DNA from: an uncultured Lachnospiraceae bacterium
GTDB lineage: Bacteria > Bacillota > Clostridia > Lachnospirales > Lachnospiraceae
Assembly (NCBI GenBank): GCA_948688495.1
Contig: CAPQSW010000032.1
Span: forward strand, 18,232 to 35,268
Reading direction: 5' to 3'
Length of the DNA stretch: 17,037 bases
Shown here: positions 6,530-14,836 of the stretch, piece after piece
How the letters are laid out: each line of letters opens with the position of its first letter
Numbering within the stretch: the first letter of the stretch is position 1
Program-made: the position numbers and the translations under genes
The notes under the pieces: model-generated
What the model was told of the DNA's origin: nothing
The model's input: the letters and a program-made list of their open reading frames with translations, nothing else
Database searches by the model: none

Positions 6530-6573
6530 ATTACACTTCCGAACAGGAAGTGTAATTGTTGCTTCTGATTTTA
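6530..6573 (+). terminator. Intergenic terminator/attenuator between glpF and the glpA-like gene
   Basis: ATTACACTTCC (6530-6540) and GGAAGTGTAAT (6546-6556) form a perfect 11-bp stem with loop GAACA. It is followed by a moderately T-rich stretch, TGTTGCTTCTGATTTT. The next start codon is only 41 bases downstream and no clear promoter lies between, so downstream expression probably needs read-through, plausibly under GlpP control as for Bacillus glpD. Confidence 0.6.
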
Positions 6574-6596
6574 TAAAGAAAGGACGGGTAAATCAT

Positions 6597-8033
6597 ATGT
6601 ATGATGTAATTATTATCGGAGCAGGCGTATCGGGAGCGGCTTCGGCAAGAGAGCTTTCCAGATATAAGCTGAAGGTATGTGTGGTAGATAAAGAAGAAGA
6701 TGTCTGCTGCGGAACATCCAAGGCAAACAGTGCCATTGCACATGCAGGTTTTGATGCCGAGAGCGGCTCTCTGATGGCAAAACTTAATGTGGAGGGGAAC
6801 CAGATGATGGAGGAACTTTCCAAAGAGCTGGATTTTCCATTCAAGCAGAACGGATCTCTTGTAGTATGCCTCCATGAAGAAGAAATTCCCAACTTAAAGG
6901 AACTTTATGAGAGAGGTGTGAAAAACGGTGTAAAGGATTTGCGCATTATTGACCGGGAAGAATTGGTGAAATTAGAGCCAAATATTGCGGATGAGGCAGT
7001 GGCAGCGCTGTATGCACCTACAGGCGGAATTATTTGTCCCTTCGGCATGAATATTGCCTTTGCAGAAAATGCGGCAAGCAATGGCGTGGAATTTAAGTTT
7101 GATACAGAAGTGACCGGATTTGAGAAAAAGGGAGATAACTGGATGGTAAAGACCAGCCAGGGGGATCTTGAAACGAGGTATGTGGTAAATGCGGCGGGCG
7201 TTTATGCAGATAAATTCCACAATATGGTTAGCCAGAAGAAACTGCACATCACACCGAGGCGTGGAGACTACTGTCTGTTAGACCGTTCTACGGAAGGGTT
7301 TGTGACACATACGATTTTCCAGCTTCCAAGCAAATACGGCAAGGGCGTGCTGGTAACGCCGACCGTTCATGGTAATACACTGGTGGGACCTACTGCTATT
7401 GATATTGAGAACAGGGAAGGGACGAACACCACACAGGCAGGGATTGACGAGTTGATTAGCAAAGCCGGGACTACGGTTAAGGGGCTTCCCATCCGTCAGG
7501 TAATTACCTCATTTGCAGGGCTGCGCGCCCATGAGGATGGGCATGAATTTTATATCGGTGAGCTTGAAGACGCCAAAGGTTTTATTGACTGTGCAGGTAT
7601 TGAATCACCAGGGCTGACCAGTGCTCCGGCAATCGGAAAAATGGTTGCGGGGATAATAAAAGACCTTACAAAAGCTGAAGAAAACCCAGATTTCCATGCA
7701 GAGAGAAAAGGTATTTTAAATCCGAATACGTTAAGCAATGAGGAACGGGCAGAATTGATTAAGAAAAACCCAGCATATGGAAATATTATTTGCCGTTGTG
7801 AGATGATTACTGAGGGTGAAATTATCGATGCCATCCGCCGTCCGCTTGGGGCAAAATCCCTAGATGGCGTAAAGCGTAGAACCAGGGCAGGAATGGGACG
7901 CTGTCAGGCAGGGTTCTGCTCCCCCAGAACAATTGAAATCCTTGCAAGAGAACGCGGGGTAGACCCATCTGAGATTACAAAAGCTGGTGGGAACTCCAAA
8001 ATTATCGTAGGAATCAACAAAGACAGAATATAG
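6597..8033 (+). CDS. GlpA-like glycerol-3-phosphate dehydrogenase flavoprotein with BFD [2Fe-2S] domain
   Basis: The product is 478 residues from ATG at 6597, behind AAAGGACGGG. It belongs to the DAO-type FAD oxidoreductases: the Rossmann motif GAGVSG is at 8-13, an acidic end VVDKEEDV at about 29-36, and the family segment FAGLRAHEDG at 306-315. The carboxy domain carries a BFD-type iron-sulfur site with CRC (C399, C401) and CQAGFC (C436, C441), as in GlpA of the anaerobic glycerol-3-phosphate dehydrogenase. The inferred reaction is oxidation of sn-glycerol-3-phosphate to dihydroxyacetone phosphate, with electrons passing from FAD to the cluster. Position after glpP-glpK-glpF supports this substrate. 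Related proteins include 2-hydroxyglutarate oxidase-like enzymes, so the exact substrate is inferred from context. It is followed after 20 bases by a second flavoprotein. Confidence 0.92.
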   Translation: MYDVIIIGAGVSGAASARELSRYKLKVCVVDKEEDVCCGTSKANSAIAHAGFDAESGSLMAKLNVEGNQMMEELSKELDFPFKQNGSLVVCLHEEEIPNLKELYERGVKNGVKDLRIIDREELVKLEPNIADEAVAALYAPTGGIICPFGMNIAFAENAASNGVEFKFDTEVTGFEKKGDNWMVKTSQGDLETRYVVNAAGVYADKFHNMVSQKKLHITPRRGDYCLLDRSTEGFVTHTIFQLPSKYGKGVLVTPTVHGNTLVGPTAIDIENREGTNTTQAGIDELISKAGTTVKGLPIRQVITSFAGLRAHEDGHEFYIGELEDAKGFIDCAGIESPGLTSAPAIGKMVAGIIKDLTKAEENPDFHAERKGILNPNTLSNEERAELIKKNPAYGNIICRCEMITEGEIIDAIRRPLGAKSLDGVKRRTRAGMGRCQAGFCSPRTIEILARERGVDPSEITKAGGNSKIIVGINKDRI

Positions 8034-8053
8034 TCGGAAAGCGAGGAAGAAGT

Positions 8054-9331
8054 ATGTCAAATTATAAGTACGATATTGTGATTGTAGGCGGCGGTCCGGC
8101 TGGGCTTGCAGCAGCAGTGTCCGCAAAGAGAAATGGCATAGAGTCCATTCTGGTGATAGAAAGGGATAAAGAGCTCGGAGGAATTTTGAACCAGTGTATC
8201 CATAATGGTTTCGGACTTCATACGTTTAAGGAGGAATTAACAGGACCGGAATATGCGGGAAGGTTTATTGAACAGCTGGAAGAAGAAAAGATTGAATATA
8301 AACTAAATACGATGGTAATGGATATATCAGACGATAAAGTTGTAACAGCTATGAATCGGGAAGATGGAATGTTTCAGATTCAGGCAAAGGCAATCATCCT
8401 CGCCATGGGATGCAGGGAGCGCGCAAGGGGCGCTTTGAATATCCCGGGTTACCGCCCTGCTGGAATATATTCTGCCGGGACGGCACAGCGCCTTGTAAAT
8501 ATGGAAGGCTATATGCCTGGCCGTGAGGTTGTGATTTTAGGCTCCGGTGACATTGGGCTGATTATGGCAAGAAGAATGACTTTGGAGGGTGCAAAGGTGA
8601 AGGTAGTGGCAGAGCTGCTGCCATACTCCGGCGGTCTGAAACGTAATATTGTACAGTGCCTGGATGACTTTGGAATCCCCTTAAAGCTCAGCCACACCGT
8701 TGTGGATATTGACGGGAAAGAGCGTGTACAGGGCATCACCATCGCACAGGTAGATGAAAACAGAAGGCCGATTCCGGGAACGGAGGAGCATTATACTTGC
8801 GATACGCTGCTTTTATCCTGCGGGTTGATTCCAGAAAATGAAATATCCAGGAGCCTTGGCGTGGAAATGAGTCCTGTAACATCAGGACCGTTGGTGAACG
8901 AATGTTTAGAGACAAACATTGAGGGTGTATTTGCCTGTGGAAATGTCCTTCATGTACATGATTTGGTGGACTTTGTTTCTGAGGAAGCGGGTGCAGCAGG
9001 CAAACATGCGGCAGAATATGTGAAAAATGGCGCACAGCCCCTGCCATCAAATTCCAAAGATATTCCAATTATTGCTACAGAAGGTGCGCGTTATACCGTA
9101 CCAAAGACAATCAATCCTGACAGGATGGATGAGAAACATACGGTGCGTTTCCGCGTGGGAGATGTATATAAGAACTGCTATGTTTCCGTGTACCTGGACG
9201 ATAAGCGCATGATACACAGAAAACGTCCGGTTGTTGCACCGGGAGAGATGGAAGAAATAGTATTGAAAAAGGAAGATTTGGCAGCATTTCCGGATTTATC
9301 CCAGATTACTGTGAAAATAGAGGAGGCGTAG
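8054..9331 (+). CDS. FAD/NAD(P)-dependent oxidoreductase, partner subunit of the GlpA-like enzyme
   Basis: The product is 425 residues with ATG at 8054 behind GAGGAAG. Two dinucleotide folds are visible: FAD-binding VGGGPAG at 11-17 and a second, probably NAD(H)-binding, LGSGDIG at 162-168. Cysteines occur in GGILNQCIHNGFG (C48) and AMGCRERARG (C120). The FAD-closing segment GVFACGNVLHVHDLVD is at 291-306, and a short carboxy domain with beta character spans about 360-425. The same fold type occurs in the alpha subunits of opine, octopine and hydrogen cyanide synthase oxidases and in thioredoxin-reductase-like proteins. Here it probably accepts electrons from the GlpA-like protein and passes them to NAD+ or another carrier, replacing E. 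coli GlpB. The DUF1667 gene follows after only 3 bases, indicating a fixed complex. Confidence 0.9.
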   Translation: MSNYKYDIVIVGGGPAGLAAAVSAKRNGIESILVIERDKELGGILNQCIHNGFGLHTFKEELTGPEYAGRFIEQLEEEKIEYKLNTMVMDISDDKVVTAMNREDGMFQIQAKAIILAMGCRERARGALNIPGYRPAGIYSAGTAQRLVNMEGYMPGREVVILGSGDIGLIMARRMTLEGAKVKVVAELLPYSGGLKRNIVQCLDDFGIPLKLSHTVVDIDGKERVQGITIAQVDENRRPIPGTEEHYTCDTLLLSCGLIPENEISRSLGVEMSPVTSGPLVNECLETNIEGVFACGNVLHVHDLVDFVSEEAGAAGKHAAEYVKNGAQPLPSNSKDIPIIATEGARYTVPKTINPDRMDEKHTVRFRVGDVYKNCYVSVYLDDKRMIHRKRPVVAPGEMEEIVLKKEDLAAFPDLSQITVKIEEA

Positions 9332-9334
9332 AGT

Positions 9335-9694
9335 ATGGAAACAAGAGAATTGATTTGTATCGGCTGTCCGATGGGATGCCCTCTCAAAGTGGAAATGAAT
9401 AATGGCGAAGTAACCAGCGTAACCGGGAATACCTGTAAACGCGGGGACGATTATGCGAGAAAAGAAGTGACAAATCCCACGAGAATTGTCACAAGCTCCG
9501 TCATTGTGGAAGGCGGCAGCCTTGCGGCGGTATCGGTAAAGACAAAACACGATATTCCCAAAGGGAAAATTTTTGATATTATGAAAGCGTTAAAGGGCGT
9601 TAAGGTACAGGCGCCAGTCCATATTGGAGATGTGATTGTCAGCAATGTGGCGGACACAGGTGTAGACATTATCGCTACCAAAAATGTAATCTGA
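9335..9694 (+). CDS. DUF1667 small iron-sulfur protein of the G3P oxidation module
   Basis: The product is 119 residues; ATG at 9335 follows the previous stop by 3 bases, with AGGAGG inside the end of that gene. The amino end has CIGCPMGC (C8, C11, C15) and a further cysteine in GNTCKRG (C34). This C-x2-C-x3-C...C pattern resembles the [4Fe-4S] site at the start of molybdopterin oxidoreductases, but the protein is far too short for one. The rest (about 45-119) includes KHDIPKGKIFDIM and the end ADTGVDIIATKNVI, typical of DUF1667. The role in electron transfer between the two flavoproteins and the final acceptor is inferred from its constant company with such pairs. It is the last gene before the terminator at 9751. 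Confidence 0.9.
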   Translation: METRELICIGCPMGCPLKVEMNNGEVTSVTGNTCKRGDDYARKEVTNPTRIVTSSVIVEGGSLAAVSVKTKHDIPKGKIFDIMKALKGVKVQAPVHIGDVIVSNVADTGVDIIATKNVI

Positions 9695-9750
9695 TTTGGG
9701 ATACCTTAGGTCTCGTAGAAGCCAGTAAAGAAAAATAAAGTCACAGCTTT

Positions 9751-9786
9751 CCCCCTGCAGCATAGGATATTGCAGGGGGGATTTTT
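9751..9786 (+). terminator. Strong intrinsic terminator ending the glycerol operon
   Basis: CCCCCTGCA (9751-9759) and TGCAGGGGG (9771-9779) form a perfect 9-bp GC-rich stem with an 11-base loop, followed by TTTTT at 9782-9786. The next gene's ATG begins at 9787, and its only ribosome-site candidate, AGGGGGG (9774-9780), is the 3' arm of the stem. Confidence 0.85.
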
Positions 9787-10032
9787 ATGCGTTTATGTGA
9801 GCTGCAGCAAAAGGAAGTTATCAATGTTTGTAATTGCGAATGTTTGGGGTTTGTGGTAGATGTTGATATTGATGTTTGTACGGGAATGGTTCTTGCCTTG
9901 ATTATCCCTGGCTGTGGCAAATGCTGGGGGCTTTTTGGCAAAGGAAATGAGACCATTATTCCATGGAAAAATGTGGTCAGGATAGGACCGGATATTATTC
10001 TTGTGGAATTGCCGGAGACGCATCCTAAGTGA
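9787..10032 (+). CDS. YlmC/YmxH-family PRC-barrel sporulation protein
   Basis: The product is 81 residues. The start MRLCELQQKEVINV fits the family opening MRL-x-EL-x-x-KEVIN, so the ATG at 9787 is trusted although it lies directly after a terminator T-run. The family is a small cytoplasmic PRC-barrel beta protein found in endospore formers; its biochemical role is not established. Later segments are GFVVDVDIDVCTG, IIPWKNVVRIGPDIILVEL. Cysteines at several positions (CNCEC near 15-19 and CGKC near 43-46) are more numerous than I expect for the family. There is no clear promoter in 9695-9750, so the message may come from read-through or from a start upstream of the hairpin. Confidence 0.85.
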   Translation: MRLCELQQKEVINVCNCECLGFVVDVDIDVCTGMVLALIIPGCGKCWGLFGKGNETIIPWKNVVRIGPDIILVELPETHPK

Positions 10033-10126
10033 TATAAAGTGTTGTTTTTTCTTTTTCATGCATAGATAAAATAAAAAACATCATACTAAAAAGTAGACAT
10101 TATTTAGATATTTAGGAGGATGATTC

Positions 10127-11542
10127 ATGAAAAAGAAACTTATATCAGTTCTGCTAATGACAGTGCTGGCAGTAACGATGGCAGCAGGCTGTGGCGGAGG
10201 AAGCAGGGATAATAATGAAAATACAGCAGAAGGAGAAAATGCAACAGATCAGAACCAGCAGGGAGACAGCGGGAATGCAGATGCAGAAGACGACGGTCTG
10301 ATAAAAGAAGCTTCCGGATCTGTGTATTATCTGAACTTTAAACCAGAACAGGCAGAGCAGTGGAAAGATCTGGCACAGGAATACAGTGATGAGACTGACG
10401 TTCTGGTAACCATTGAGACAGCAGCATCCGGGACTTATGAATCTACTTTGAAATCAGAGATGGCAAAGAGCGAGGCTCCGACGCTGTTTCAGGTAAACGG
10501 CCCTGCAGGACTTGCATCCTGGAAGGATTACTGCTATGACTTAAAGGACAGTGCGGTTTATAAAAATCTCAAAAGTGATGATTTTGCATTGATCAGTGAT
10601 GATGGACAGGTTCAGGGTGTTGCCTATGTGATTGAGACGTATGGACTGATTTATAACAGGGACATTATAGAAGATTACTGTGAGATGGAAGGGGCAAAAA
10701 TCAAGGATGTTTCAGAGATTAACAGCTTTGCGAAGTTAAAAGAAGTGGCGGACGATATGCAGGCAAAGAAGGACAAGCTTGGAATTAAGGGCGTTTTCGC
10801 TTCGGCAGGCATGGATTCGTCCTCAGACTGGAGGTTTAAAACCCATCTGGCCAATATGCCGATCTATTTTGAGTATCAGGATGATAATGTTGATACAACA
10901 GAGGCAATAAAGGGAACTTATCTCGATGCGTATAAAAATATCTGGGATTTGTATATCACGGATTCAACGGTAGAGCCGACAATGATTTCCGGCATGACCG
11001 GGGAGGATGCAGCGGCAGAGTTTGCTATGGGTGAAGCTGTATTCTATCAGAATGGAACCTGGGCGTATAATGACATTACCGGAAATGATGTGGAGGACGA
11101 CGATATGGGGATACTTCCCATCTATATCGGTGTCGGGGATGAGGAAAATCAGGGGCTGTGCACGGGCTCTGAAAACTACTGGTGTGTCAATAAGAATGCT
11201 TCCCAGGAAGATATTGATGCAACACTGGATTTCCTTGCTTGGGTAATTACCAGCGACAGGGGACGTGAGACTTTCTGCAATGAAATGGGATTTGTGACGC
11301 CGTTTTCCACATTTACGGACGAATACCAGCCGGAAAATCCGCTGGTAGCTGCCGCCAATAAGTATATTGATGATGGCAAGACGTCGATTCCATGGGTATT
11401 TTCTACAATCCCATCCGAGGGATGGAAAAATGGTGTAGGAAGTGCGCTGCTCGAATATGCACAGGGGACAGGCGACTGGAATAAAGTGAAAAGTGCGTTT
11501 GTCGATGGCTGGGCCTCAGAGTATAGCGCAGTAAACCAGTAG
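10127..11542 (+). CDS. Sugar ABC transporter substrate-binding lipoprotein (family 1)
   Basis: The product is 471 residues with ATG at 10127 behind TTAGGAGGATG. A lipoprotein signal peptide runs MKKKLISVLLMTVLAV to the lipobox MAAGC with lipidated C22, followed by an acidic, Asn/Gln/Glu-rich flexible linker to about residue 58. The remainder fits extracellular solute-binding protein family 1 (MalE/MsmE type), including the sugar-binding-type stretch AEFAMGEAVFYQNGTWAY and a Trp-rich end (WKNGVGSALLEYAQGTGDW). It would capture an oligosaccharide outside the membrane for the two permeases that follow. Substrate is inferred as maltodextrin or similar from the malQ gene in the same run. The 94-base upstream gap is T-rich and AT-rich; I see no strong promoter, only a weak TTGTTT/TAAAAT pair at 10042-10072 with a long spacer. 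Confidence 0.93.
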   Translation: MKKKLISVLLMTVLAVTMAAGCGGGSRDNNENTAEGENATDQNQQGDSGNADAEDDGLIKEASGSVYYLNFKPEQAEQWKDLAQEYSDETDVLVTIETAASGTYESTLKSEMAKSEAPTLFQVNGPAGLASWKDYCYDLKDSAVYKNLKSDDFALISDDGQVQGVAYVIETYGLIYNRDIIEDYCEMEGAKIKDVSEINSFAKLKEVADDMQAKKDKLGIKGVFASAGMDSSSDWRFKTHLANMPIYFEYQDDNVDTTEAIKGTYLDAYKNIWDLYITDSTVEPTMISGMTGEDAAAEFAMGEAVFYQNGTWAYNDITGNDVEDDDMGILPIYIGVGDEENQGLCTGSENYWCVNKNASQEDIDATLDFLAWVITSDRGRETFCNEMGFVTPFSTFTDEYQPENPLVAAANKYIDDGKTSIPWVFSTIPSEGWKNGVGSALLEYAQGTGDWNKVKSAFVDGWASEYSAVNQ

Positions 11543-11562
11543 CATAAAAGGGGAGGCAGATT

Positions 11563-12405
11563 ATGCAGAAATCATTAAAAAGATATTTTCCTGTTTTTGC
11601 ATTTCCGACACTGGCGGCATTCACCATAGGATTTTTTGTCCCTTTTGTGATGGGCATTTATCTGTCTTTTTGTAAATTTACAACGGTGACGGATGCAAAA
11701 TTTATAGGATTTGGAAATTATATAAAAATACTTTCCGACCGAACGTTTCTTCATTCGCTGTGGTATACAGCAGCCTTTACAATTGTGTCTATGATACTGA
11801 TTAATGTACTTGCGTTTGCCGTGGCAATGCTTTTAACTAAGGGAATCCGGGGGACAAATCTGTTTCGTACCATATTTTTTATGCCGAATTTAATCGGAGG
11901 CATTGTACTGGGATATATATGGCAGCTTCTGCTGAATGGTATCCTTGCAAATTTCCAAAAAACACTGACCTACAGTTCAACTTATGGATTCTGGGGATTG
12001 GTGGTATTAATGTGCTGGCAGCAGATTGGGTATATGATGATAATTTATATCTCTGGTATCCAGAACATCCCGGGAGAACTGATTGAGGCTGCAAAGATAG
12101 ACGGTGCAACTTCCGGGCAGATTCTGCGCCAGGTAACAATCCCGATGGTGATGCCCTCTATCACAATCTGCACGTTTCTGACACTGACAAATGGATTCAA
12201 GCTTTTTGACCAGAATTTGGCGCTGACGAATGGAGAACCTTCAAATATGTCTGAACTTTTAGCATTAAATATCTTTCATACCTTCTATGGAAGGACCGGG
12301 TATGAAGGCGTTGGACAGGCAAAAGCAGTGATATTCTTTATTCTGGTGGCGCTGATTGCCATCATCCAGACAAGATTGACGAGGGCAAAGGAGGTACAGC
12401 ATTGA
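11563..12405 (+). CDS. Sugar ABC transporter permease 1 (MalF/MsmF type)
   Basis: The product is 280 residues with six predicted membrane helices, first at about 12-33. The start ATG at 11563 follows GGGGAGG. The binding-protein-dependent transport signature (EAA loop) is EAAKIDGATSGQILRQVTIP, which contacts the ATPase. The sequence FMPNLIGGIVLGYIW and WQQIGYMMIIYISGIQNIP are typical of the MalF/UgpA group. It forms a heterodimer with the next permease, whose start overlaps its stop. It lacks the long N-terminal and periplasmic extension of enterobacterial MalF, as is usual in Gram-positives. Confidence 0.95.
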   Translation: MQKSLKRYFPVFAFPTLAAFTIGFFVPFVMGIYLSFCKFTTVTDAKFIGFGNYIKILSDRTFLHSLWYTAAFTIVSMILINVLAFAVAMLLTKGIRGTNLFRTIFFMPNLIGGIVLGYIWQLLLNGILANFQKTLTYSSTYGFWGLVVLMCWQQIGYMMIIYISGIQNIPGELIEAAKIDGATSGQILRQVTIPMVMPSITICTFLTLTNGFKLFDQNLALTNGEPSNMSELLALNIFHTFYGRTGYEGVGQAKAVIFFILVALIAIIQTRLTRAKEVQH

Positions 12406-13244
12406 TGGGTGTTAGAAAAGCGAAACGTGGATGGGTATGGACCATATTTTTTAGCCTGCTTTCGGCAGTATGGATATTTCCTATTCTGTTGGTTGTTGTG
12501 AACTCCTTTAAAAAAAAGGTATATATTAGCCGCAGACCTTTTGAAATCCCTTTGGGAAAAATGTTTGTGGAACTTGAAAATTATATGCGCGGCATTGAGA
12601 AAACCGGGTTTTGGGACGCCCTTAAAAATTCACTCTTTATCACAATCGGTTCTGTGGCAGTAATTATACTGTGTACATCCATGTGCGCCTGGTATATTTC
12701 CAGAGTAAAATCTGTTTTTTCCACATGGATGTATTATTTCTGCCTGTTCTCCATGATAGTGCCTTTTCAAATGGTCATGTTTACGTTGTCAAAATTGGCA
12801 AATATGTTGCATTTATCCAGCCCAATTGGTATTATATTAGTATATTTGGGATTTGGCGCCGGACTGTCGGTATTTATGTTTTGTGGATTTGTCCGCAGTA
12901 TTCCGCTAGAGATTGAGGAGGCAGCCATGATTGACGGATGCACGCCGATTCAGACATTTTTTCAGGTGGTGCTTCCTATCTTAAAACCAACCTGTATCAC
13001 AGTAGCGATTCTGCAGACGATGTGGATTTGGAATGACTATCTCCTGCCGTATCTGGTGCTGGACATCAAGCGTTTTAAGACAATTCCGATTGCTGTACAG
13101 TATCTCAAAGGCGGTTATGGATCTGTAGATATGGGTGCAATGATGGCAATGCTGGTTCTGGCCGTCATCCCGATTATTATCTTTTATATTTTCTGTCAGA
13201 AATACATTATCGAAGGTGTCGTGGCGGGTGCGGTAAAAGGTTAG
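12405..13244 (+). CDS. Sugar ABC transporter permease 2 (MalG/MsmG type)
   Basis: The product is 279 residues if started at ATG 12405, which overlaps the preceding TGA by one base (TGATG coupling) with AAGGAGG at 12388-12394. A TTG at 12402 would add one residue. Six membrane helices are evident. The EAA loop reads EIEEAAMIDGCTPIQTFFQV, and WIWNDYLLPYLVL plus the terminal CQKYIIEGVVAGAVKG are MalG/UgpE hallmarks. It pairs with the upstream permease to form the translocation pore. No ATP-binding protein follows; malQ is next after 63 bases. The energising ATPase is therefore presumably a shared MsmX/MsiK-type protein encoded elsewhere. Confidence 0.95.
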   Translation: MGVRKAKRGWVWTIFFSLLSAVWIFPILLVVVNSFKKKVYISRRPFEIPLGKMFVELENYMRGIEKTGFWDALKNSLFITIGSVAVIILCTSMCAWYISRVKSVFSTWMYYFCLFSMIVPFQMVMFTLSKLANMLHLSSPIGIILVYLGFGAGLSVFMFCGFVRSIPLEIEEAAMIDGCTPIQTFFQVVLPILKPTCITVAILQTMWIWNDYLLPYLVLDIKRFKTIPIAVQYLKGGYGSVDMGAMMAMLVLAVIPIIIFYIFCQKYIIEGVVAGAVKG

Positions 13245-13307
13245 CCCGATGGCATTCACGAGCAGGTAAAGATAAAATATAAATAGCAACCAGGAGGTAT
13301 AAGCATC

Positions 13308-14822
13308 ATGCGCAGCAGTGGAGTTTTAATGCATATTTCTTCCCTGCCTTCTCCCTATGGGATTGGAACCATGGGCAGGGAGGCGAGGAAGTTTGTAGAT
13401 TTTCTTGTAAAGGCAGGGCAGAAGTTTTGGCAGGTCCTGCCTATTTGTCCCACCAGTTATGGAGATTCCCCTTATCAGTCTTTTTCCAGTTTTGCCGGTA
13501 ATCCATATTTTATTGATTTGGACATTTTATGTGAAGAAGGACTCTTGACCACCAAAGAATGTGAAGCCTTTGCGTGGGGCGAGAGCATGACCCAGATAGA
13601 TTACGGCATTCTCTACGAGAACCGCTATTCGCTGTTACATAAAGCGTTTGGAAGGTTCAGGGAGAAGATTCCAAAGGATTATGTTTCTTTTTGCAGGGAA
13701 CAGGAAGACTGGCTTTCGGATTATGCGTTATTTATGGCGTTAAAAGACGCTCATGATGGGGTTTCTTTTTGCGAGTGGGAACCGGAATTGAGGCGGCGGG
13801 AGAAAGAAGCTCTGGCACAGGCAAAGAAGAAATTGTCAAAAGAAGTTGATTTCTGGAAAATGCTGCAATACCTGTTTTATCAGCAATGGAAGGCACTGAA
13901 AGCGTATGCGAATGAAAAGGGTATCCGTATAATTGGAGATGTCCCAATCTATGTGGCAATGGACAGCGCAGATGTATGGGCAGAGCCGGGACAGTTTTAT
14001 CTGGATAAGAAGCTGGAACCCATTGACGTGGCAGGGTGCCCGCCAGATGCATTTTCAGAGGATGGGCAGCTCTGGGGCAACCCGTTATTTCGCTGGGATG
14101 TGATGAAGAAGGATGGTTACTGCTGGTGGATCCGGCGGTTAGAGAAGACAGCGAAGCTGTTTGACGTTATCCGCATCGATCATTTTCGCGGATTTGATTC
14201 TTATTATGCCATACCTTTTGGAGAGAAGACAGCGCGGAAAGGGGAGTGGCGCAAAGGTCCGGGACTTGACTTGTTCCGCACTGTTGAGAGCAAGCTTGGC
14301 AGTCTTGATATTATTGCCGAAGATTTGGGATTTCTTACGAAGTCCGTGCGCAAAATGCTTGCAGATTCCGGTTATCCCGGCATGAAGCTGTTGCAGTTTG
14401 CGTTTGACGCAAGGGAGGACGGAGACTATCTTCCCCATAATTATGGCAGGAATTCCGTGGTCTATGCGGGAACCCATGACAACGACACAATTCTTGGCTG
14501 GCTGCGGGAGGCGCCTGAGGACTGTGTGGCCTTTGCCAAAGAATATTTAAAGCTTGACCAGGCAGAAGGTTACCATTGGGGAATTATGCGGGGAGCATGG
14601 TCCAGTGTCAGTGACACGGCGATCGTTACCATGCAGGATTTGTTAGGTATTGGGAGCGAGGGACGGATGAATACGCCGTCTACTTTAGGGTGCAACTGGA
14701 TGTGGCGCATGCGCCCAGACGCATTGGATGATGCGTTGGCAGAAAAAATCCGAAGACAGGTAGAGTTGTATGGAAGATTGCCGAAGGAGCCGGAGGAATC
14801 GAAAGAGCTAAAGGAAGAATGA
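13308..14822 (+). CDS. malQ: 4-alpha-glucanotransferase (amylomaltase, GH77)
   Basis: The product is 504 residues, close to the usual length of bacterial amylomaltases; ATG at 13308 follows AGGAGG. It transfers alpha-1,4-glucan segments between maltodextrins and releases glucose, in the cytoplasm. GH77 landmarks are the opening GVLMHISSLPSPYGIG, PTSYGDSPYQ at 48-57, GDVPIYVAMDSADVW at 210-224, nucleophile D291 in RIDHFRGF, acid/base E338 in AEDLG and D391 in GTHDND. These positions agree closely with Thermus amylomaltase (D293, E340, D395). It lies downstream of the sugar ABC genes in the same direction with no terminator between, so it is probably co-transcribed. The acidic carboxy tail (KEPEESKELKEE) lies outside the barrel. 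Confidence 0.97.
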   Translation: MRSSGVLMHISSLPSPYGIGTMGREARKFVDFLVKAGQKFWQVLPICPTSYGDSPYQSFSSFAGNPYFIDLDILCEEGLLTTKECEAFAWGESMTQIDYGILYENRYSLLHKAFGRFREKIPKDYVSFCREQEDWLSDYALFMALKDAHDGVSFCEWEPELRRREKEALAQAKKKLSKEVDFWKMLQYLFYQQWKALKAYANEKGIRIIGDVPIYVAMDSADVWAEPGQFYLDKKLEPIDVAGCPPDAFSEDGQLWGNPLFRWDVMKKDGYCWWIRRLEKTAKLFDVIRIDHFRGFDSYYAIPFGEKTARKGEWRKGPGLDLFRTVESKLGSLDIIAEDLGFLTKSVRKMLADSGYPGMKLLQFAFDAREDGDYLPHNYGRNSVVYAGTHDNDTILGWLREAPEDCVAFAKEYLKLDQAEGYHWGIMRGAWSSVSDTAIVTMQDLLGIGSEGRMNTPSTLGCNWMWRMRPDALDDALAEKIRRQVELYGRLPKEPEESKELKEE

Positions 14823-14836
14823 TAGGGGGGACTGGC

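Noticed and set aside
6528..6569. A 13-residue frame starting at ATG 6528
   Set aside because: It coincides with the perfect terminator-like hairpin, which explains the sequence better; no independent support.
10042..10072. TTGTTT/TAAAAT promoter before the ABC operon
   Set aside because: The spacer is 19 bases in an AT-rich, T-rich stretch; not distinguishable from chance.
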